13,815 nt of DNA from NS-11 sp036505795 (lineage in GTDB: Bacteria > Nitrospirota > Nitrospiria > Nitrospirales > NS-4): contig DASXSU010000126.1 in assembly GCA_036505795.1 (NCBI GenBank), positions 1 to 13,815 of the forward strand, written 5' to 3'. Of the stretch, positions 5,471-11,158 are shown piece after piece. Numbering within the stretch: position 1 is the first letter of the stretch; each line of letters starts with the position of its first letter. The notes under the pieces were generated by a model. It worked only from the letters and a program-made list of their open reading frames with translations. It was not told the origin of the DNA and did not search any database. Both the position numbers and the translations under genes were made by a program.

Positions 5471-7354
5471 CTATTGATAAATCTCCGCGCCGGCCTGCTT
5501 AAACTCTTTGGCCTTTTCGGTCAGCCCGACCTGAATCGCTGTTTGCTCGTCGAGCGCTTTCTCCTCGGCGTACTTGCGCACATCCTCGGTGATCTTCATC
5601 GAACAGAAGTGCGGCCCGCACATTGAGCAGAAGTGGGCCACTTTCGCGGCGTTCTGCGGCAATGTCTCGTCGTGAAACTCCTTGGCGGTCTCAGGATCGA
5701 GCGAGAGGTTGAACTGATCCTCCCAACGGAATTCAAACCTCGCCTTGGACAGGGCATTGTCGCGCGCCTGCGCCCCTGGATGGCCCTTTGCGAGATCGGC
5801 CGCGTGGGCGGCAATCTTATAGGTAATGACTCCGGTCTTTACATCTTCCTTGTCGGGGAGACCCAGATGCTCCTTGGGAGTGACGTAACAGAGCATAGCG
5901 CAGCCGAACCAGCCGATCATGGCGGCGCCGATGCCGGATGTGATGTGATCATATCCTGGGGCGATATCCGTCGTCAGCGGCCCCAGTGTGTAGAATGGCG
6001 CTTCCTGACAGGCTGCAAGCTGCTTCTCCATATTTATCTGAATCATGTGCATCGGCACATGGCCGGGTCCCTCGATCATGACCTGGACATCATGCTTCCA
6101 TGCGATTTGTGTCAGCTCACCAAGGGTCTCAAGCTCGGCGAACTGCGCCTCATCGTTCGCGTCGGCGATCGAACCGGGGCGCAGCCCGTCGCCCAGGCTG
6201 AAGGAGACATCGTAAGCCTTCATGATCTCGCAGATCTCTTCAAAATGCGTGTAGGTGAAGTTCTCCTCATGATGCGACAGACACCATTTTGCATGGATTG
6301 ATCCACCGCGCGAGACGATGCCGGTCACCCGGGGCGCCGTGAGGGGGACGTAGCGAAGGCGCACGCCTGCATGGATCGTGAAGTAATCCACGCCCTGTTC
6401 CGCCTGCTCAATCAGGGTATCGCGGTACATCTCCCAAGTGAGATCTTCCGCTTTGCCGTTAACCTTCTCAAGAGCCTGGTAGATTGGGACGGTGCCGATC
6501 GGCACCGGCGAGTTGCGAAGAATCCATTCCCGGGTCTCATGGATATTTTTGCCGGTGGACAGGTCCATGACCGTATCCGCTCCCCAGCGTGTCGCCCAGA
6601 TCATCTTCTCCACCTCCTCCTCAATGGAAGAGGCGACCGACGAATTGCCGATATTGGCGTTGATCTTGACCAAAAAGTTGCGCCCGATAATCATTGGCTC
6701 AATCTCGGGATGGTTAATGTTGCTGGGAATGATGGCGCGGCCCCGCGCCACTTCATCCCTGACGAATTCGGCCGTAATCACTGCCGGAATGCTGGCGCCC
6801 CATGAGTTTCCCGGATGCTGCGAGCTCAACCGATTGGTCAGCGCGCCGTTCTTCTTAGCTTGGCCATTCCCCTGGTCGGTGCTGGCAATCAGCGATTCGC
6901 GTCGGAGGTTTTCTCGAAGCGCAATGAATTCCATCTCGGGAGTGATGATCCCCTTACGGGCGTAGTGTAGTTGGGTGACATTTTTTCCAGATTTGGCTCG
7001 AAGGGGTTTTCGAATGTGCGCGAACCTCAGATCCGTAAGCTTCGGATCTGCCGCCCGGAGGCGACCATACTCCGATGACACCGCCGGCAGTTCTTCCACG
7101 TCGTTCCTTTCGAGAATCCAGGACCTTCTTAGGGCCGCGAGTCCCTGCCGGATGTCGATATCGGCCTGTGGGTCGGTATAGGGACCTGACGTGTCATAGA
7201 TCAGAAAGGGTGGATTCTCCTCGGTGGCGCCATTTGTTCTGGTTGCCGTGAGACTGATCTCCCGCATGGGGACGCGGACATCCTGGCGCTTGCTTTGGAC
7301 ATACACCTTGCGCGAAGACGGGAATGGCTGCGTGGTGATCGAGGCGTTACTCAT
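5471..7354 (-). CDS. thiC: Phosphomethylpyrimidine synthase ThiC
   Basis: A 627-residue protein, full length for bacterial ThiC with its N-terminal ThiC-associated domain. ThiC is a radical-SAM enzyme that rearranges aminoimidazole ribotide into HMP-phosphate, the pyrimidine half of thiamin. Recognisable blocks include PSNINHPEIEPMIIGRNFLVKINANIGNS, DTVMDLSTG, EGPGHVPMHMIQINM, TDIAPGYDHITSGIGAAMIGW, and the C-terminal C576-x2-C579-x4-C584 motif (CSMCGPHFC) that binds the 4Fe-4S cluster. The ATG at 7354 is preceded by GGAAGAG. It is the first gene of a long minus-strand operon and lies about 200 bases downstream of a TPP riboswitch, so it is expected to be repressed by thiamin diphosphate. Confidence 0.97.
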   Translation of the reverse strand: MSNASITTQPFPSSRKVYVQSKRQDVRVPMREISLTATRTNGATEENPPFLIYDTSGPYTDPQADIDIRQGLAALRRSWILERNDVEELPAVSSEYGRLRAADPKLTDLRFAHIRKPLRAKSGKNVTQLHYARKGIITPEMEFIALRENLRRESLIASTDQGNGQAKKNGALTNRLSSQHPGNSWGASIPAVITAEFVRDEVARGRAIIPSNINHPEIEPMIIGRNFLVKINANIGNSSVASSIEEEVEKMIWATRWGADTVMDLSTGKNIHETREWILRNSPVPIGTVPIYQALEKVNGKAEDLTWEMYRDTLIEQAEQGVDYFTIHAGVRLRYVPLTAPRVTGIVSRGGSIHAKWCLSHHEENFTYTHFEEICEIMKAYDVSFSLGDGLRPGSIADANDEAQFAELETLGELTQIAWKHDVQVMIEGPGHVPMHMIQINMEKQLAACQEAPFYTLGPLTTDIAPGYDHITSGIGAAMIGWFGCAMLCYVTPKEHLGLPDKEDVKTGVITYKIAAHAADLAKGHPGAQARDNALSKARFEFRWEDQFNLSLDPETAKEFHDETLPQNAAKVAHFCSMCGPHFCSMKITEDVRKYAEEKALDEQTAIQVGLTEKAKEFKQAGAEIYQ

Positions 7355-7390
7355 GAATTCTCTTCCTTTCTATCCGTCGCCCAAAAAGTT

Positions 7391-7464
7391 GGCTCAGAGT
7401 CCATTTACTCGTTTTCTACTCAGTTCAATGTCGTTTGCCAGACGGATAAATCGACTCTGACCCC
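7391..7464 (-). repeat. 74-bp REP-like palindromic element (copy A)
   Basis: Read on the minus strand it begins GGGGTCAGAGTCGATTTA and ends TAAATGGACTCTGAGCC; the ends are imperfect inverted repeats of about 18 bases. The GGGGTCAGAGTCGA-type terminus resembles repeats associated with REP-associated tyrosine transposases (Y1_Tnp); no transposase is present here. The element sits inside the thiC leader, between the TPP aptamer and the thiC ribosome binding site. A related 75-bp copy lies at 8975-9049. Confidence 0.72.
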
Positions 7465-7552
7465 CTAAGAGAGCCAGTTCTAGAAAATCAAGTAACTCCT
7501 TGCGGATAGTTTCCAGGGGAGAGAAGGGGGGAGTAGAGCGCCGCGTGAAGGC

Positions 7553-7645
7553 ATCGCTTCCCTTCGCTGGTATTATCCAGCCAGGTTCAGAGGGTGCGTA
7601 GCATACCGGGGCTACGCTCTCAGCCACTTAGGCTCCCCTAGCAGT
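7553..7645 (-). ncRNA. TPP riboswitch (THI element) controlling thiC
   Basis: The minus strand carries the conserved aptamer parts in order: GGGGAGCC, then GGCTGAGAG (CTGAGA at 7618-7623), a 7-bp P3 stem GCGTAGC/GCTACGC (7611-7617 and 7596-7602), ACCCTCTGAACCTG, and GGATAATACCAGCGAAGGGA (GGATAATACCAGCG at 7565-7578). ACTGCT (7640-7645) and AGCGAT (7553-7558) can close P1, with a mismatch. This binds thiamin diphosphate. The predicted transcription start is right at its 5' edge. I see no clear U-tract terminator between aptamer and thiC, so control may be translational or Rho-dependent. Confidence 0.95.
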
Positions 7646-7652
7646 AGGGAGC

Positions 7653-7682
7653 ATCCTACCTCGTTGATTTTCATGCTGTCAA
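7653..7682 (-). promoter_or_regulatory. Promoter of the thiC operon
   Basis: On the minus strand a perfect TTGACA (7682-7677) is followed after 18 bases by TAGGAT (7658-7653). Transcription would start near 7646, immediately before the TPP aptamer, which strongly supports this assignment as a housekeeping-type promoter. Confidence 0.75.
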
Positions 7683-7754
7683 CTGCGATCTAGGGCCAAG
7701 ACGGGAGATAGGCCATTTGAGATCAAAGTGCCGCGGAGTGGGTCTTAAGGCCGA

Positions 7755-7784
7755 TTGACAAAAACTCCGAACCGACCGTAAGCT
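7755..7784 (+). promoter_or_regulatory. Candidate nadA promoter
   Basis: TTGACA (7755-7760), an 18-base spacer and TAAGCT (7779-7784), about 25 bases before the first possible nadA start. It is a perfect -35 with a moderate -10, divergent from the thiC promoter about 70 bases away. The predicted transcript would have a very short leader. Confidence 0.5.
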
Positions 7785-7809
7785 TTAGTACTTCCCAAGT
7801 TCCCAAAAC

Positions 7810-8967
7810 ATGGAGAGGACCAGCACGACGATGAGTGCCGCGCTTTCACTCCTAAACCCAAGTCCGCCACAGGATCTCAGCCTACCGGCCGAGATTCAAG
7901 CTTATCGGGACCTGCCGCTCGAAGAGCTGGCTGAGCGGACCGAGGCGGCAAAGCATGCCCTCGGCGATCGAGTCATTGTCCTCGGCCATAATTACCAACG
8001 GGACGAAGTAATCCGCCACGCCGACATCGAAGGCGATTCCCTCAAGCTCTCCCAGATTGCGGCAGAGCGTTCTTCTCATGAATACATCCTTTTTTGCGGC
8101 GTGCACTTCATGGCCGAGACGGCCGACATTTTAAGCAAGACCGGGCAGACGGTTATTCTGCCCGACTTGGCAGCCGGCTGTTCCATGGCCGACATGGCCC
8201 GGATCGAGCAGGTGGACGAGGCCTGGGACCAGCTTGGTCGGATCCTGCCCGTGGAGCAAGCTGTGACTCCTGTGGTTTACGTGAATTCGGCAGCGGTGCT
8301 GAAAGCCTTTTGCGGCGAGCATGGCGGGATCACGTGCACCTCTTCCAACGCCCAACGGGTCATCGAATGGGCCTGGAAGCGGCGCGAAAAGATATTGTTC
8401 TTTCCCGATGAACATCTCGGTCGCAATACGGCGAATAAGATGGGCATCCCGAAGGAGGATCTCCTGGTCTGGGACCCCTTCCTTCCAAACGGAGGACACA
8501 CTCCCGAGGCCATTCAGAAAGCGCGGTTATTGCTCTGGAAGGGTTTCTGCAGCGTGCACCAAATGTTCCAACCGGCCCACGTCCGGTACTTTAAAGAGAA
8601 GCATCCCGGCATCAAGATCATCGTCCATCCGGAATGTCATGAAGATGTCGTGAATCAGGCCGATATGAGCGGGTCGACGGAGTTCATCATCCGGACAGTC
8701 TCAGCCGCAGCCTCCGGATCTGTCTGGGGGGTCGGGACTGAACTGAATCTCGTCAATCGCTTGAAACAGCGCCAGCCCGACAAGAAGATTTTTTTCCTCT
8801 CGCCGACGGTCTGCCAGTGCTCCACGATGTTCAGAATCGACGCGCCGCATTTGTGCTGGGCGATGGAAAACCTTGCCGAAGGCCGCGTCGTGAATCAGAT
8901 CTCAGTGCCCGAGGATGAAAAGCACTGGGCGCGGATCGCGCTCCAGCGCATGCTCGACGTCTCGTAA
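7810..8967 (+). CDS. nadA: Quinolinate synthase NadA
   Basis: Up to 385 residues. NadA condenses iminoaspartate with dihydroxyacetone phosphate to quinolinate in de novo NAD synthesis and carries an oxygen-sensitive 4Fe-4S cluster. Visible family blocks are VIVLGHNYQRDEV, DSLKLSQIAAE, CGVHFMAETADIL, LAAGCSMADM (C124), GGITCTSSNA, FFPDEHLGRNTA, VHPECHEDVV (C276) and PTVCQCSTMFRID (C335/C337). C124, C276 and one of the latter pair should be the cluster ligands. The start is uncertain: ATG at 7810 lacks a ribosome binding site, while ATG at 7831 has GAGAGGA 11 bases upstream; both lie before the conserved core. It is divergent from thiC and convergent with the PEP-CTERM genes. Confidence 0.95.
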   Translation: MERTSTTMSAALSLLNPSPPQDLSLPAEIQAYRDLPLEELAERTEAAKHALGDRVIVLGHNYQRDEVIRHADIEGDSLKLSQIAAERSSHEYILFCGVHFMAETADILSKTGQTVILPDLAAGCSMADMARIEQVDEAWDQLGRILPVEQAVTPVVYVNSAAVLKAFCGEHGGITCTSSNAQRVIEWAWKRREKILFFPDEHLGRNTANKMGIPKEDLLVWDPFLPNGGHTPEAIQKARLLLWKGFCSVHQMFQPAHVRYFKEKHPGIKIIVHPECHEDVVNQADMSGSTEFIIRTVSAAASGSVWGVGTELNLVNRLKQRQPDKKIFFLSPTVCQCSTMFRIDAPHLCWAMENLAEGRVVNQISVPEDEKHWARIALQRMLDVS

Positions 8968-8974
8968 GAAAATC

Positions 8975-9049
8975 GGGGTCAGCGTCGAATTTCTAACGTT
9001 CCTGCCTCACTGACGCCTCTCCAAAGTCCTAGAAATCGAGTCTGAGTCC
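8975..9049 (+). repeat. 75-bp REP-like palindromic element (copy B)
   Basis: It starts GGGGTCAGCGTCGAATTTCTA and ends TAGAAATCGAGTCTGAGTCC, which are imperfect inverted repeats of each other and match the termini of the element at 7391-7464. It lies eight bases after the nadA stop, between convergent nadA and the PEP-CTERM genes, where it could act as a bidirectional transcript end. The interior differs from copy A, so only the termini are shared. Confidence 0.72.
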
Positions 9050-9063
9050 ACCGTTCACTCCCA

Positions 9064-9225
9064 CTACTTCTTGCGTCGTCGAGTGATGGCGACAATACCC
9101 AGTCCCGCCAAGCCGGTCGCGAGGAGGACAAGAGAGGCTGGTTCGGGAACGGCTGCGACTGGGGTACTAGCATTCGCCGTCGCCGGCAACAGTATCCCCA
9201 GTGCCATCCAATATATCGATTTCAT
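9064..9225 (-). CDS. Micro PEP-CTERM protein, copy 3
   Basis: A 53-residue protein: signal peptide (MKSIYWMALGILLPATANAS), a five-residue linker (TPVAA), then VPEPASLVLLATGLAGLGIVAITRRRKK. The VPEP motif, hydrophobic helix and Arg/Lys cluster are the complete PEP-CTERM sorting signal recognised by exosortase. After signal cleavage and exosortase cutting only a few residues would remain outside, so no normal passenger domain exists. It is the most diverged of three tandem copies (extra linker residue, S-L-V for S-V-V, I-T for I-M) and ends with TAG. AGGAGG precedes its ATG and overlaps the stop of copy 2. Confidence 0.8.
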   Translation of the reverse strand: MKSIYWMALGILLPATANASTPVAAVPEPASLVLLATGLAGLGIVAITRRRKK

Positions 9226-9234
9226 AAATCCTCC

Positions 9235-9393
9235 TTACTTCTTGCGTCGCCGCATGATGGCGACAACACCCAGTCCCGCCAAGCCGGTTGCGAGGAGGAC
9301 CACCGAGGCCGGTTCGGGAACGACTGCGAGGACACTCGCATTCGCCGTCGTCGGCAACAGTATCCCCAGTGCCATCCAATATATCGATTTCAT
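9235..9393 (-). CDS. Micro PEP-CTERM protein, copy 2
   Basis: A 52-residue protein: signal peptide MKSIYWMALGILLPTTANAS, linker VLAV, then VPEPASVVLLATGLAGLGVVAIMRRRKK. It has the same architecture as the neighbouring copies, with a Sec signal followed almost at once by a full PEP-CTERM tag. The TAA stop of copy 1 is fused to its ribosome binding site (TAAGGAGGATTTATG), so translation is probably coupled, and its own TAA does the same for copy 3. Its N-terminal half matches copy 3 and its C-terminal half matches copy 1, which suggests recombination between copies. Confidence 0.82.
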   Translation of the reverse strand: MKSIYWMALGILLPTTANASVLAVVPEPASVVLLATGLAGLGVVAIMRRRKK

Positions 9394-9402
9394 AAATCCT
9401 CC

Positions 9403-9561
9403 TTACTTCTTGCGTCGCCGCATGATGGCGACAACACCCAGTCCCGCCAAGCCTGTCGCGAGGAGGACCACCGAGGCCGGTTCGGGAACGATTGCAAAGG
9501 CACTGGCATTCGCAGTCGCAGGTAAAAGTATGGCCGCTAGCATCCAGTATACGGATTTCAT
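9403..9561 (-). CDS. Micro PEP-CTERM protein, copy 1 (first of three)
   Basis: A 52-residue protein: signal peptide MKSVYWMLAAILLPATANAS, linker AFAI, then VPEPASVVLLATGLAGLGVVAIMRRRKK. The PEP-CTERM signal (VPEP, hydrophobic helix, RRRKK) is intact. AAGGAGG lies four bases before the ATG at 9561; an upstream in-frame start (9612) lacks support and would spoil the signal peptide. The family is known for proteins exported and processed by exosortase in Gram-negative biofilm or exopolysaccharide producers. What is odd is the near absence of any passenger between signal and tag. It is first in the tandem set; no clear promoter is visible upstream. Confidence 0.83.
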   Translation of the reverse strand: MKSVYWMLAAILLPATANASAFAIVPEPASVVLLATGLAGLGVVAIMRRRKK

Positions 9562-9570
9562 AAATCCTCC

Positions 9571-9934
9571 TTGTAGGGCTCGAAAACCCACTACACTAGA
9601 GGCAGGACTCATACCATCAGTGTAAGCTATTGAAAACTAAGTTGTTACGGAATTGAGACAAAGACATCGGTTGCTGGTTTGTAAAGATTTCTTGCACCCA
9701 AGTGATGCCAGCTTTTGTCAAAAAAGCCTGGTTGCTCCGAGTCCAAAGTGTTGATCTTCGGTATTTATTTGTACTTTATCGAACGACAGCTGCGTTTAAG
9801 ACCTTTAGAATTACATTGTCACTTTTTCCTACAGTAACCTTCGCCTTTGCTGTTGAGCCTTACCTGGACCTTTCAGATTAGCTTGCGTTAAGCTGGCCCT
9901 TACCAAAAAACTCAGGCTGTTATCACGGTATTGT
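9571..9934. other. Spacer between divergent PEP-CTERM and desaturase genes
   Basis: About 360 relatively AT-rich bases that should hold divergent promoters. I see no convincing -35/-10 pair in either direction. A 58-codon open frame at 9705-9881 (+) has no ribosome binding site and is not called. TTGATC with TTTATC 18 bases on (around 9752) is a weak plus-strand candidate only. Confidence 0.4.
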
Positions 9935-10741
9935 ATGGATTTTTTAGCGGACATGGCGGTATTGCGAATGTCATTGGCATTTGGCGTGCTTGGCTTTTTC
10001 CTTGTGCTTGAAGCCTGGAGGCCTTTTCGCATGCCGGTGCAATCCAAACTGCAACATGTCTCCACTAATTTGGTCATTGTGGGAGGCAATACTGTCGTGG
10101 TGAACCTCCTGGTAGGGGGCGGTCTCCTGCTTTGGAGCCGACGCGTGGAGATGGAAGGCTGGGGACTCCTCAATCAATTGGGCTGGGGGTCTCTCGCCAA
10201 TATACTCGTCTCAGTCGTCCTTCTTGACCTTATCTTCTTTGGAAACCATTGGGCCAATCATCATGTGCCGTTATTGTGGCGCTTTCATCGGGCCCACCAC
10301 AGTGATTTGGACGTGGACGTGAGCACAGGTCTTCGGTTTCATTTAGGAGAAGTGCTGATCTCTATGGGCGTCAAAGGCGTGAGCATTGTCGCCCTTGGCG
10401 TCTCTCCATTGGGATTCATCATTTCCGAGATGGCGATTTTGGCGGCGGGCCAATTTCAGCATATGAATGTAAGCCTGCCGAAATACCTGGAGGCCCCAAT
10501 CCGGACCGTTCTTGTCACTCCCTACATGCACTGGGTTCACCACTCCCGTCTTTCTCGAGAGCACAATTCCAATTTCGGGGTTATGTTGTCCGGTTGGGAT
10601 CGCTTGTTCGGAACCTATTTCATGGAAGTCCGCCGGGAAGAGATCAAGTTGGGCTTGGACGAATATTCCTCCCCGGATCAAATCGGGATCATTCGTTTCT
10701 ATCTCATGCCGTGGGAGCCGAGGTGCCGGCGCATTCCCTAA
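9935..10741 (+). CDS. Fatty acid hydroxylase/sterol desaturase family protein
   Basis: A 268-residue integral membrane protein with the family's His boxes: H105-WAN-H109, H118-RA-H121-H122 and H199-WV-H202-H203, plus H136 and H176, which would hold a di-iron site. Hydrophobic segments lie at about 8-26, 45-66, 86-104, 146-172 and possibly around 190. The family (PF04116) hydroxylates or desaturates lipid chains and sterols using O2; the substrate here is unknown. Modification of membrane lipids, carotenoids or hopanoids are options. No ribosome binding site is seen before ATG 9935; ATG at 9953 or 9968 are alternatives. It stands alone, divergent from the PEP-CTERM genes. Confidence 0.88.
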   Translation: MDFLADMAVLRMSLAFGVLGFFLVLEAWRPFRMPVQSKLQHVSTNLVIVGGNTVVVNLLVGGGLLLWSRRVEMEGWGLLNQLGWGSLANILVSVVLLDLIFFGNHWANHHVPLLWRFHRAHHSDLDVDVSTGLRFHLGEVLISMGVKGVSIVALGVSPLGFIISEMAILAAGQFQHMNVSLPKYLEAPIRTVLVTPYMHWVHHSRLSREHNSNFGVMLSGWDRLFGTYFMEVRREEIKLGLDEYSSPDQIGIIRFYLMPWEPRCRRIP

Positions 10742-11158
10742 GCTTCCACAACTGGGTCGGCGAGCAGCCTTTGGAGTAAGTCCGGAACGGGCTGTTGCCA
10801 TCCGTCTCCAAATCAACAGCCAACACATAAAATCAGGGGCCGAGGTGTTTTGAAAGACGATACGATTCACGTCCGTCAAAGAATAGGTAAAACTACTTGC
10901 CTGCGGAAACGAAGTTCGTTCGTCAGAGTCTTCGCTATGGAGCGCCAGCGCGCTGCAAAATTTTTCCCTGAGGGATTGTCCGCGTTACTACTAGTCGCCC
11001 CCCTGAGGGGTTATTGTTCGGCGCCTGACCGTTTGGCTCCAATGCGAGAATAACGAGTGAACCGCCTTGCAATGCATGCTGCGGGGGGCTAAGAGGGACA
11101 GGTATGATTTTCGTCCTAGGGGTTTGACACGGGTTGATGCTAACCTATAGGAAGCTCA
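10742..11158. other. Spacer upstream of the beta-barrel-like gene
   Basis: About 420 bases without a supported gene. A 67-codon frame from TTG near 10850 is not convincing. There are short hairpins: AGCGC/GCGCT around 10940-10955, and CCCC-TGA-GGGG followed by TTATTGTT around 11000-11020, the latter a weak terminator-like site for the desaturase gene. The promoter candidate at 11124-11151 lies at the right end. Confidence 0.4.
11124..11151 (+). promoter_or_regulatory. Candidate promoter overlapping the start region
   Basis: A perfect TTGACA (11124-11129), a 16-base spacer and TATAGG (11146-11151). If used, transcription would begin at about 11158, one base before the ATG at 11159, giving a leaderless mRNA. 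Yet AGGAAG six bases before that ATG looks like a normal ribosome binding site and overlaps the -10. The two readings conflict, so this is a weak call. Confidence 0.3.

Larger units (their letters stand above)
9064..9570 (-). repeat. Three tandem 168-bp gene-sized repeats
   Basis: Starts at 9561, 9393 and 9225 are exactly 168 bases apart. Each unit contains GGAGGATTT plus a whole small PEP-CTERM gene, so the repeat boundary coincides with the gene boundary. The copies differ by scattered substitutions, many silent, and the left copy has three extra bases in the linker. This is a local gene triplication under coding constraint, not a CRISPR or simple satellite. Confidence 0.85.

Noticed and set aside
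5633..6301. 222-codon plus-strand ORF
   Set aside because: Lies wholly antisense to thiC, which is unambiguous; no start signal.
7394..7627. 77-codon minus-strand ORF upstream of thiC
   Set aside because: It overlaps the TPP aptamer and the 74-bp palindromic element; the apparent protein is a translation of RNA structure and repeat.
9064..9570. CRISPR-like or satellite array
   Set aside because: The repeats are 168 bp, directly adjacent, and each encodes a complete protein with start and stop; no spacers.
9071..9625. 184-codon plus-strand ORF across the PEP-CTERM region
   Set aside because: Antisense shadow of the three tandem repeats; its internal repetition comes from the DNA repeat, while the minus frames have signal peptides, VPEP tags and ribosome binding sites.
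9690..9712. Sigma-54-like promoter (GG...GC) for the PEP-CTERM genes on the minus strand
   Set aside because: TGGCATCACTTGGGTGCAA has 12 instead of 10 bases between GG and GC, so the spacing is wrong.
9705..9881. 58-codon plus-strand ORF in the PEP-CTERM/desaturase spacer
   Set aside because: No ribosome binding site and no recognisable composition or domain.
10850..11053. 67-codon plus-strand ORF from a TTG
   Set aside because: Poor start context and no recognisable domain; the weak hydrophobic patch is not a signal peptide.
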